64,000 nt of DNA from Chaetomium olivaceum. Taxonomy: Eukaryota > Ascomycota > Sordariomycetes > Sordariales > Chaetomiaceae. Where the stretch lies: NCBI GenBank assembly GCA_039881045.1, contig JAYWVB010000053.1, positions 124,001 to 188,000 on the forward strand, in the 5' to 3' direction. The position numbers and the translations under genes are program-made. A model generated the notes under the pieces. It was not told where the DNA came from and ran no database searches. It saw only the letters and a program-made list of their open reading frames with translations. Shown in pieces: positions 21,862 to 32,394 of the stretch (positions are counted from its first letter, which is position 1; the number at the start of each line of letters is the position of its first letter).

Positions 21862-22740
21862 ACTTTCAAGTGTCTCCCCGCACGGCGCCAACACCGCGGA
21901 CCCGGGACAAGACCAACAAGTTCGTCATCCCATATTACCCACGCAGTGCCACGACGGGTCCCCAGAGGTTGGAGTAGCAATGATAGACGCGAGGGCTGCG
22001 CCAACCCCAGAATTGGAGTCGTCCGCGTTCAGCCGGACCAGTTAACCGGAAGGCCAAGCCCGTTGGCCCCGTCCCGGGCGAGCCAACCCCGGGTAAATCC
22101 TAATGGGACGGCTATTTGTGGTTTGCGCATCCGGTTCATCGGGTGTTCCTCGAAGTTCATGGTCACTGGGTGTGTCGTATGGAGCGGCCTGTACCTGCGT
22201 CGTAATTTCCTTTCCCCCGCACGCGGCCCTTGGGGTGTTGATGGTGTTGAAGGTTGGGGAATACTGAACACCAGGAAGTTCACAGTCGCAAGTCCTCAAT
22301 GCCATAGGAGGTGAATAGATACCTGTGTTTGCCTATTCGACTTGACGAACTGCCTGCCTGCGCGACAAGAGATATTGCCAGTCGTTGCCTTCGGAAAGTC
22401 ACTTACACGCATCCAATGGCTCCAGGGCTACGCGGGGAAGGGGGTTGGTCTTCTCCTCAGCAACTCCAAGTCCTCCGCTCGCTACCCCCGCATTCTTCCA
22501 AGTCGAGCCAAACGGCTCATCTCTCGCTTGGCCATAACCGTCTCTCTCGTAAAATGGTCCACCAATCCGGTTCTCCGGAAAGCCAGTTCCGGTGCTGCTT
22601 CCCGTGACTCCACTTTGGAACCGAAATCCGTTCCCGCTTCTCCATCTTCCCGTTGTTCCACAGGCCAACCCCCCTCCCCCCCAACTCCACCCTCCATTCC
22701 ACATATGAGTCTTCTTTTTCTTTTGAAGACCAATCATTCA
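21862..22740. other. Xylanase upstream region
   Basis: About 880 bp between the xylanase core promoter and the tRNA-Phe gene. No gene supported. Poly-C and CCCC-containing stretches near 22670 could be CreA-like sites, but these are frequent by chance. Confidence 0.4.
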
Positions 22741-22832
22741 GCGGGTTTAGCTCAGTTGGGAGAGCGTCAGACTGAAGTAAAACTTCGGGAATTGAAATCT
22801 GAAGGTCATGTGTTCGATCCACATAAACCGCA
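22741..22832 (+). tRNA. tRNA-Phe (GAA) with a 19-nt intron
   Basis: Starts GCGGGTTTAGCTCAGTTGGG. Anticodon GAA at 22774-22776, followed by G37 and a 19-nt intron at 22778-22796, between positions 37 and 38 as expected for nuclear tRNA introns. The T arm is ATGTG/TTCGATC/CACAT and the discriminator is A. The acceptor stem has one G5-A68 mismatch; the other six pairs are canonical. A T7-T8 run about 32 nt downstream can act as the pol III terminator. Confidence 0.93.
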
Positions 22833-25800
22833 CTGAAAAGAGGATGCGAAAACATCCTCAACTCTTTTTTTCCCTTTTGCGCAAGATAACAACAGCATGC
22901 ATTTGTTGTATATGTTTCGAGTGCCTTGGTGACAAAACCCTTGGTAGAAAAAGAGAAAAAAACTACGCTGATTATTTGCAGTTTTATATATTACTGCATT
23001 CTTGACTTGGATGTGCTAGTCATGATGTGTCGTGAACTTGAAGAAAAAGATGGAGGGAGTGTAACTTTTGACGAGATACCTGATAAGACGGATAAAATAC
23101 AAGGCGTGCCTTCTCAAAGAACGCTGACTATTGACCATGAATCCGTGGGCAGGGAAGGAACTTCTAACCTACTTAGGTATGTATGTCACGCACGGTACTT
23201 GGGTTTCTTCCGCGGCGCTGTTTTAACACGCCAAAATCCCCGATACCTCTTCGGTGAGGTGGGTGTCAATCATCCTGCAGACTTGCCCTCAAGGGTTTCT
23301 TCAAATAACCCTGACCTCACCTCACCTTCATGGGCGAGGGCTGTGCTATTGGGGCTGATGGAGCGTATAGACTGTTGAAGATGGTGGGGTGATGAACTCT
23401 GTGCCACATTCCAAGAGGAAGTCATCTTAGGACTTTTTCATGCAGTTGGATTTTGTTTATCTCGCTCCGATGGGTACATGTTTGGACGGGTGGTACGTTG
23501 GTGTCGTTCTCATTGAGGCAGTGGATAAATTCTGAAGAGGGACAAGCTCAGAGTACGGTCAGGACTACGGCTGGGAATCGTAAAGCAGGTCGGAAAAGCC
23601 CCCTGAGTTGCAATGATGGTGTCTAGGCGTACATGACGTTTTGTATCAGCTGTTTACCTTCCAAGCTTGTATTGCTTGGATGTGATGTATGGTCTGGTGC
23701 GTTACGAACCTCCATATAATATGGGAAACCGTGTGACTTCGCACTTTTTGACCCAGATAACATGCGGCCAGTGGCTTGGGCTTTGGTCTCTTTATGTGCG
23801 GGAACAGGTCTACTAGTCATATCCGGTGATATGTGCCTCGAGTTGGCCGCCCTTGCGGCTTCAGACATGCACCTGCTCAGCTGTGTGTTCCCATGAGGTA
23901 CGGTCACAGCGGTTCGTTGCTTGCAATATATAAACAAGAGGGGAATGAAAATAGGCGCGGTACATACAGAATACCCACACCGTCTCATCGAGGAACTGCA
24001 ACCCGAAGTCTATGTATGTTACCTTAGGGATGCCTGGGCCTCAGGACCCGGGTCTTCGTCGACGCACGCTTTGTCTGTACAGCAAAAAGAAACAAGGTCT
24101 CGTAAGTTTAGATTGTTTTGTACCGCGGCTGAGTTCTTCAAACTTGTTGTGTGGCGGTGCTCAAAAACTAAACATGCGCACCATTATGAAGCATTTTGTA
24201 GGAGAATGTGCTCGGCCGAGATATATATACGGTATGGCCACAACTTCCGATCAGGTTGCTTACCCATTCCACAACACAAGGAGTGGCTTGGGTTGCACAT
24301 ACTGTGCTAAGCTGACGGGTGGCTGAGAGGTTTAGCACCAACAGTCATTGATCGTCCCGCTTCCAAGGCAGCGTCGTGATATGAAACAGGCACGCCGTTA
24401 TGGTTGGGCCAAAGCTGAGAGAGTCAAGGCGTTGTACGAGCCGTTGTGGCGTTTTCTTCTTCTTTCTAACAGCAATCATATTGGCGAATTCCGCTTCGGT
24501 GATAGGAAAGCACCAATCAAAAAAGTATCTCGACAAAAAAGGAAAAAACGAAGGCCAATGCCCTGTTCTCTGTGGTTCCCAAGCTACGGCTTGCTGAGCC
24601 TCAGTTGGCTCAACTTCTATTCTTGGCTGCTGATCGGCAGCGGCCCCCTAGCGCGTACCCGTTCCCGTTGGGGCTGCCGTGATGAAGTGTATGCAATAAT
24701 GCAGGTTGAAACCGAGTCTGAAAACGGCTGCGTTTTGGTCGTTGAGGAGGCCCTTCAAGATCTCTCGTCTCTCACAGATCGGCGCCTTGGCAGGAACTCC
24801 CGGATCGCCCTGACGGCCCGGCACCGGCTTCATCTATACTCGAGTTGTTGTGCAAACCTGAGATACGATCCCCATACCGATGCGAGACGCGAACCCGATG
24901 GCGGCTGGCCCGGTGTGGGGATTCGGCTGACGTTTCTGGCCAACTCTTGTGTTGGGGGATCAAGTGGCACAGTTCTCGGAGTGTTTGGTGCTGTGTTTCA
25001 TGGTTCGAACTTCTGGAAGGCGTACTGCTGCGAATCTGGAACCCTCAGGGGTTCTTTGACCAATCGGCGTTTGGCAAACACTGTGGGGCCCGATGCCAGG
25101 CACCCCCCAAGAACGACTAAGAAGGTCCAGATCTGGCTGCTTCATCTCATCATTGCATCTTGCCAACCCGAGCAACCAGACCTGATCAGACCCATCGGCC
25201 CCCAAACAAAACATGGCCACTTACCATTACAAGAAACATCCAGTAGCATATTGTTGCCTTGAAACTTAACATCGGACTTCTTCTTTTGCATTAGGAGCGA
25301 TCCTTTCTGTATCGGTCATTTTTGTCACACTTCAATCCCCCGGACCGATCATTCACTTTGCCGCAGCTCGGTTAGAAGCTTGACGGGGTCATGGATGTTA
25401 TGAGATGCGAAAACCACCCGGTTCCCAGCCGATCCGTGAGGCTCTAACACATACACTAACACAGAGCTGACATGGGTGTCCGGTTATCCACCGATGACTG
25501 CACCCTTGCGGGGATGCTAAGCTTTGGGGCCTAGTCGACGGCCGTGACCACGGCTTAGGGCTTAGAGGGGGGCGGGTCGGGTGTCTTGTGCTGGCCCAGA
25601 CCCGTAGACGATGTCTGACGCCTTCTCTGATACTTGTTTACCGCGTGCCTGCAGCATGGGCCGCCGCCTCTGCCCGTGCGGTCGGCGTGCTTCAAGTTTC
25701 CCCTCGGTTGACCTGTCCGATGCTCATGTCCTGTGACGTATGTCTTGAGTAAGGTTGCCAGGACAGTTCTTTTTCGGTTGATTTTGTTGCTCCATCGCCG

Positions 25801-25992
25801 TCGTTGTTTTCGACTTCCAACTGGCAGTCTTCATCTTCTCTCAGCTTGCTGCCTCACTACCTAGGTTTCCGGGTTGCATCTACTTTACATGTCAACCCTC
25901 CCACACGCTCGTTAGAAGCTGCCTGTTGCTGGCCAGCACAAAACCAATCTCATCTCGCACCAACTCACTCGCCGTCTCCCGAGTCTCAAGTG
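22833..25992. other. Large intergenic region
   Basis: 3.2 kb without a supported gene. The left half is noticeably more AT-rich than the coding regions. The only sizeable open frame is 24381-25262 (+, ~294 codons from its first ATG); it has a basic N-terminal third and no recognised domain. The final ~250 bp are pyrimidine-rich and likely the leader of the DUF3405 gene. Confidence 0.5.
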
Positions 25993-28364
25993 ATGGAGCG
26001 CCCCACGTTCGTTTCCCGAAGCAGCTCATCTATATCACGCCTACTCTCCAAAGACGAAAAGCCTCTTCTGCCTCGTTCAGCGCGCCAGAAGTCTAGAAGC
26101 CGAACGCGGATATTTCTGGGCCATTCCCTGTACCGGAGACTCATTCTCTGGACTGCCGCGGCTATAATTCTCTTTTTCTTCGTACTCAGCTCCAGCAACG
26201 CCAGTCTTCGCAGGGAAAGATTGCTGGGTTTGGTAAAAGCCAATCCGTATGAGGATAATCTCAACAATGGTGTTAGCAACGGCGCCAATAGTGACCCGAA
26301 GGTTGTCGTGGTGGTAACGGGACCGGATAAGACGCCGGCTCCGGCCTGGCGTGAAGGCATGCAGCACTGGCTGAAGTTCAAGCAGTGAGAACCCCCGATA
26401 TTGTTCCCAAGGCGCGGAGCAAACTCTAACTTGGCAGTCTCGACGGATTTTTTGTCGGTCTCAAGGCCCTCGTCCCTGCTGTGGATTACAGACCGGAGCA
26501 TCCTAGACCAAAGGACGAAAAGTCACCGTTTCCACTCACAATATCATACACAGGCTTGCCCACTCCCACCCCATTCGTACCGCAACCCGATTACGAGTCG
26601 CCATCATACACCGCCAAATATCACGAAGTGCAGCCTTGCTATCTCGACAAGGACAACAAGATCCCCGTTCCGGACCTCTTTGCTTACAACGGTCTAATCC
26701 AGGGTCAGGCGGAGCCCATCATCGGCTCCCATAGCCTTTTGGGGCTGAGAGACGATGTTTGCTTCGACAGGTTCGGAAGGTATGGTCCTTACGGGTTAGG
26801 CTACCGGTTCGAGGAAGGAGGTGTAGAAGTCGGCATGGACACGGAGCAAGCAGGGAATGAGGCCGTGTGGGCGAAGACGGGCAAGATCAATTACGACAAG
26901 GTTGATTGGGGCGACGCGCAGTCCCGATGCTTCGAATCCAACAAGCAACGTTTCGTCGACGCCGACGCCCCGAGCCAACCATCCGCAACCTCGACAGCCA
27001 AACAGACCGACCGGACCTTCTCACACAGCGAGCGGCCAAAGGAGAAGATATCGCGGACTGCCGTCGTCGTTAGGGTATACACGGGATACCAGTGGACGCA
27101 CCATGCAGTCCTCAACTTCCGTGCCATGATATCGGAGCTCGCTCTCAAGTCGGGCGGAGAATACACCGTCCATTTTCTGCTCCACGTCCGCGACGACAAC
27201 GAAGCCATCTGGGCGGACCCAGTAACGGCCCAACGAATTCTCGACGACAACGTTCCGGCTGAGTTCCACAGCATCTGCACGCTCTGGTCCCACGATCAGA
27301 TGCGTCTCGTCTACCCCGGACAGTTTGGGCGTAGCTTTTCCAACCCCAGCGGCGGCGACATTCACGGCGTCTACCGGAGCGCGCACATGCCCCTCCAGTA
27401 CTTCGCCATGAACCACCCGGAGTACGACCACTTCTGGAACTGGGAGCTGGACATGCGCTGGCTGGGCAACTACTACGAGCTCTTCGACCGCCTCGGCAAA
27501 TGGGGCAAACAACAATCCCGCGTCGAAGCCTGGGAGCGCTCCGCCAAGTACTACATCCCGCGCTACCACGGCGACTGGGCCAACTTCACCGCCCTCGTAC
27601 ACCGCGAGACCGTCGCCAGCGGCCGGCCCGCCGTATTCGGCCCCGTCTCCTTCGCCGGGCGCACCCCGCTCCGCTCCGAGACAGCCGGGCAGGGCTTCAT
27701 CCCCGAACAGTGCGCCACCCGCGCGGACCCCAACTGCGGCGTAGGCGAGGACGCCGACCTGATCACGCTCAACCCTCTATTCGACGCCGAGGACTCCGGC
27801 TGGGTCTTCTCCAAGGACGTCACGGGGTACAGCACCACCTTGCCAGTCCCGCCCCGGCGCTGCGCCATCATCACCGCCTCCCGCCTCAGCCGCCGCCTGC
27901 TCGCCGTCATGCACGAGGAGAACTGGCGCCTGCACCACACCATGTTCAGCGAGATGTTCCCGGCCTCGGTCGCGCTGCACCGCGGCCTCAAGGCCGTCTA
28001 CGCGCCCCACCCGGTCCTGATCGACCGCGAGTGGGACCTGGCCGCCGTCGACCGCGCGTTCAACGGCGGGCGCGACCACTCCAGCGGGGGCCGCGGCAGC
28101 CCGTTCGATCTGCGCAACGAGCATAATCACAAGGGCACGAGCTGGTACTACCACAGCGAGTTTGCGGGCCTGTTGTGGAGGCGCTGGTTGGGGTATGCGC
28201 AGTATGATGGGAGGGGGCCGAATGGCGGCCGCTCCGGGGAGGGGAGGCTGAGGGGGGGTAAGGTGGTGGAGGAGAAGGTGACGGGCACCGGCCGCATGTG
28301 TTTGAGGAGCATGCTGGTGCATCCCATCAAGTGGGAGCATCCGAGCGAGCTCGAGGATTACTAG
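25993..28364 (+). CDS. DUF3405 type II membrane protein
   Basis: Exon 1 is 25993-26384 and exon 2 is 26438-28364. The 53-nt intron has donor GTGAGA and acceptor GGCAG. The product is 772 aa with an intact frame. Residues 1-48 are basic and cytosolic, and 49-67 form a transmembrane helix followed by a luminal stem, as in Golgi glycosyltransferases. The body matches the fungal DUF3405 family (Pfam PF11885): AVVVRVYTGYQWTHHAVLNF, the DHFWNWELDMRW block with an acidic cluster, and PPRRCAIITASRLSRRLL. Some databases label this family as MFS transporters, but only one membrane helix is visible. A Golgi glycan-modifying role is inference from topology and the Asp/Trp-rich motif. The 3' end converges on the SET-MYND gene. 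Confidence 0.85.
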
Positions 28365-28911
28365 CCAGTGGGTTGCTGGCTTGCCCACTCTACCTACCCC
28401 TGCCCTCTCCCCCTTTCTGTTTCTCCAGATTGTCTTGTTTTTGTTATACTTTTCTTTTTTTATCTCTCTGCATATCATGATACAAATGATGGCGCTGCTG
28501 GGTTGCATTTTTGGTTGTACACTAGGTAGCGGTGGATATCTGGCGATGATTGGGAAAGAAATAGATGTTGGGCCCCCAGCTCGGTTCACGTCAGGGGGCC
28601 AACAGGCGAGCCCCGCCTTGCCCTTGCGGGTGAGAGCGGCGTGGTCGGGGTCGGGCTGTTTCAGAAGCATATTATTAGATCCTAAGAAACAAGGTAGCGG
28701 CATTGAACAAAGCTGGAAATCTGCATTATTGTTTTGGCAGACTTCTTTCTTGGTCTCTTCTGAAGAGGGAGGGAGACCCGGAGGGTTTTTCCCGTCCCTT
28801 CCACTCTCGACCACCCCACCACGGTTTGTTTGAATATTACTTAAATTGGACTAGCGGGTTGCAAGACGATGCCAAGAGCCGGTGCAGGCCTGACCAACTC
28901 TGCCTGTGCTC
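28365..28911. other. Intergenic between convergent genes
   Basis: 547 bp holding both 3' UTRs. The part 28791-28876 is one copy of a diverged direct repeat whose other copy lies upstream of the SET gene at 30772-30858 (listed separately). Confidence 0.5.
28791..28876. repeat. Diverged direct repeat, copy 1
   Basis: About 86 bp align with 30772-30858 at roughly 70-75% identity by eye. The best-matching core is TTGGACTAGCGGGTTG here and TTGGTCTAGCGGGCTG in copy 2, with GAATATTAC/GAATCTTAC before it and GATGCCAAG/GGTGCCAAG after. It lies just downstream of the stop codon of the SET-MYND gene. Confidence 0.6.
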
Positions 28912-30465
28912 TCAAGAACCACTCTTAGCAGCAAGAGCTCGACATATTGTCTTGTGCTCTTTGAAATGAGCGACCTGGCATGTCCGGCCGCAATACGCAA
29001 CGGCTTTGCACCTCCCGCACAACATCAGCTGCGCAGAATCCTTTCCACAGTGGGCACACTGCGTCAGTGCCGACGGTGAGCCCTTCGCATTGCCGCCTCC
29101 GCTCTCCACCACCGATAGCAAATCCTCCGCTCTCTTTCTCGCCAACCTCAACACCCGTTGTTCGCCCAAGCTAACGTGCGCCGCAGCCCATGCGTTCCCT
29201 CCCGGAGAATAGGCACCCTCTGCGAGTTGTGCTTCTAGCTTTTCCAGCTGCGTTCCGAAACCGTCCAGGAGATGGGAGAACGATTCAACTAAAAACCGTA
29301 GGACTTCCACTTCGTTGGACTGGCTGATTTGCTCACGTGTAGCATCAATTTGCCGATGTGCTACGGCGAGATCTGATTCGTCCAATCGCTGAATACGAAG
29401 GTATCGAAGGACGCTTTTCGGTAGCGGATCGGCGAGGGTGAGGGAGATGGTACAGGTCGAATTGAGTCCGGTCGATACCCAGAGCTTATGCTTTTGCTTG
29501 AAGAATGGCGCACTAGGGTGCGTTGCGAGAACCAGATCATAGCTGTCGTGAGGATTACCGGGCACAACAAAGCCATAGAGACGTAAAAGGCGACTATTCG
29601 GAATGGGTCCATAATAGATGAATGCCTAGAAGAATAGCCTCGGGTAAGCAAACTGACAACTAGGTACATGTAGTTACCATCCAAGAACAAGACAAACATA
29701 CCTGGTCTCCAGCTTCGTAGTCCTTCCCCGCAAGGATAAAGAGATTTCCGGACGAGACATCGTAGACATGACACGGCTGAAGCTCGGGCGAGTGGTTCAA
29801 CATATCCGCGAAGGGAGCTACAAGTCGAATCGAATTCCCATCGGGCAGTACAAAATCCATCGCACGACTCCATACGGTGCAGAGAGCCCACTTGTACTAG
29901 ATTGAAGGGAAGAAGCGTTTAGCGGATGAGTTGTAACATCTATCATACGCGTATAAGTGCATATAAAACCTACATCTTGGAGGGTGAATTTGTCGAGTGG
30001 AAAGAGATCTCGATACTGTCCAAGCAGCAACCGCACCACTAATGACCTGTAATCGTCTTGGATCGATTGCTCCAGCTGCTTCGTGATGGTGTACAGTGAA
30101 GTCCCAGCGCAAACTTCCAACTCGTCCTCGGTAAAGAAGATGCTTGAGGAGTAGCTAGTCGGCAACGCCGCCACATGACTTCGCAGACCATCGTAACCCG
30201 ACTCGCGAGATCGGATGAAGAGGATGTACATAGCCAAGGTGTCTTCGACAGACAAAGGTGGCTGCGCAGAGCGCAGAGCTGGTCCAAGAAGGGGATCATC
30301 GTGTGCATGGTCGATCGTCCAGAGAATACTAGCTGGGATGGTGAGAATCTTCTCTCTTTCCTTGAAACGCCGCAGTGTTCTGACGCCGCGCCCGATGACC
30401 GGGAAATCGGCAAGCTCCAGGCCATCCAAGCCTACCGCTCCCGATGATTTCAGCCAGCTCTCCAT
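28912..30465 (-). CDS. SET-domain methyltransferase with C-terminal MYND finger
   Basis: Exons 30465-29974, 29896-29702 and 29625-28912; 466 aa, frame intact. The N-terminal half is a SETD3/RKM-like split SET domain: the IGRGVRTLRRFKERE motif near residue 25, PFADMLNHSPELQP (the SET NH motif) near residue 195, and FIYYGPIPNSRLLRLYGFV (GxxxNxxLLxxYGF). It is followed by an LSMT substrate-binding-like helical region. The C-terminal ~40 residues form a complete MYND zinc finger (CAHCGKDSAQLMLCGRCKA, then YCGRTCQ and HKTIC). Family members methylate lysine or histidine on proteins; the MYND finger suggests partner recruitment. The substrate cannot be inferred. The same 3' tail sequence recurs 1.9 kb away, upstream of the gene. 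Confidence 0.88.
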
Positions 30466-30771
30466 GGAGTTGGGTCGAGAGAGTGTGGGCGTGGAGAAGC
30501 AAAGGGGAGAAGACTGTCAATTCGTAGCATCGTAGCATCGTAGCCATGCCACTAAGAAAATATGCGTTTCCCCCGCGGCCGGAATAGTTAATCAACCGTT
30601 GCTGGTGCAAACAAACGCCTGGTGGCGCTTGGCACGCGCGAGTCTACCACGTCTGATTTTGAAGAGCTGGAAAAAGGGGAATAAACAAAAGAGCCGACCT
30701 ATCCGAGACTATATCAATGCCCCTACTGCTCGTCGGGCCTCCCAAAACGGCGATGGACGATTTTGTGGTGC

Positions 30772-30858
30772 CCGGGTCCCTTGAGCTCCTCGACCCCCAC
30801 GCTGTTTCTTTTTGAATCTTACCTGAATTGGTCTAGCGGGCTGTGAGGAGGTGCCAAG
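30772..30858. repeat. Diverged direct repeat, copy 2
   Basis: Second copy of the 28791-28876 sequence, in the same orientation. Weaker similarity continues rightward into sequence that resembles the last codons of the SET-MYND gene (AGAACCAC block at ~30863). This suggests a decayed duplicate of the gene's 3' end rather than a generic repeat. Confidence 0.55.
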
Positions 30859-32058
30859 CTTCGAGAACCACGGGAAGCACTTGGAAAAGAGGTCATGTGA
30901 AGGGAAATGGAAGAGAGAGAAATATCAAAGAGAAATAAGATGATTGTGTCACCGGATGTTGCTCGTCTTTCCGTCCTAGTCTCCCTGTCTCCAATCTCCC
31001 CCGGAAGCGGGGTGACGCCGCGGGGTATCACAGCTCCCGTCTGCGTGGGTGCGCGGGGGTCCATTGGCTGCGTGGAATGACGGTCGGTGTTTCTGCCCTG
31101 GCCTGTCGACTTCCGAAAACGAAGCTCCGATACCGCGCCAAAAAGTTTGGTGTCGAAAAGACACACCAACATGGTCGTCGTGGCTCTAGTCCCGGCATTG
31201 CATTTCGGATTTACCCCAAACCCATCCTACCTAGGCTATGGGGATTCATGGTGAAAAGGAATAGGAAGCGGATGCTGAAACATGGGAAACGCTCCGTCAT
31301 AGTGGGCCTGAGCCGTCTGTTAGTGCCGTGTTGCATCCGCAGCGTCATAATCCCCGCAGCCGGCTGTGACACTGGATGGAGGCAATCCACTTGCAGAGGA
31401 GCCCTGGGGTTCCAAAGTGACGACACCAGGAACGCCGAGCTCGAGAATTGGGCTGATATTGAACTGAAACTTTGCACATTCCTACTGGAGACAGCCGAAA
31501 AAGAAGGGACGACAACACATAGCCTGGCTCCATAGTGTAGCTCCATTTTGTGTAACCAACTGTCGTCGGAGGTTCCAAGTGTTGTTCGTGAGCCAAGAGA
31601 TCGGAGGATCTGCAGACAAAGTTGCCTGTCACCAGAATATCGTGGGTTTGCCACCGAGACTCCACTAACAGCTACCCAGTCCAAACAGACCATCTCCTTT
31701 ACAAGCACTCAACTTCTAAACGTTACTCGTTCACATCTCTGACTTATCCGAACATTGACAACTGTCAGGCCTCTGATAACGTTGGGCATATCCGAAAACG
31801 GCCAGCCTCAAGAATCAACTAGCTGGCTGTGTGACGGTATCCGATCATCGGCAAGGTGCAAGAACGGCAAAACCTACAGCAACGCCGTCCGCTCTCGTCT
31901 CAAGAACCGCATTGCATTGCACACCCGAGACACCCACCAACAGAAACACAAGTTCAGCCCTGTTTTCGCCCCAACCACCACCCAGTCGAGCCCGGTTGCT
32001 GCTTCCAGATTGGCGGTACGTTTTAGGCCCCCGTGATCGAATCCCAATTTCGGCCGGC

Positions 32059-32185
32059 CCCCTGGTCCTTTTTTCGTTGTGGTAGGTGGCACCTTGCGGA
32101 CCCTGTCCTCCCCCAAAGCTCCCCCAACCTGGCCGATGCTACACCGATTGTGAGACAAGTTCTCCCAGCAACGCCGCAGACCCCT
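32059..32185 (+). promoter_or_regulatory. Two CCCCT (STRE-like) elements upstream of trehalase
   Basis: CCCCT occurs at 32059-32063 and 32181-32185, about 335 and 210 bp upstream of the trehalase ATG. Stress-response elements of this sequence control the neutral trehalase gene in yeast. The motif is short, so chance occurrence is possible. Confidence 0.3.
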
Positions 32186-32394
32186 TCTGCAGTCTCGTCC
32201 CTTTCTTGCCTCTTGCGACCAACAGGCGACAATATCGTGCAAACCCGCTTTGACTGATCGGGCAGCTAGCTAAACTCCCAACTAGCAAAGCAGGCACACG
32301 AGCACGGACCGAGTAGCGCTTTGAGTCTACATTCCGAGTTGCGCCCTGTTCACCGACCATATCGATCGTTCCGCCGAGCTTCTTCACTTCATCG

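Larger units (their letters stand above)
30466..32394. other. Intergenic / divergent promoter region
   Basis: 1.9 kb between the SET gene and trehalase starts. Contains an 8-bp microsatellite (ATCGTAGC x3) at ~30524-30545, repeat copy 2 at 30772-30858 and two CCCCT stress elements near the trehalase end. Other open frames here look random. Confidence 0.5.
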
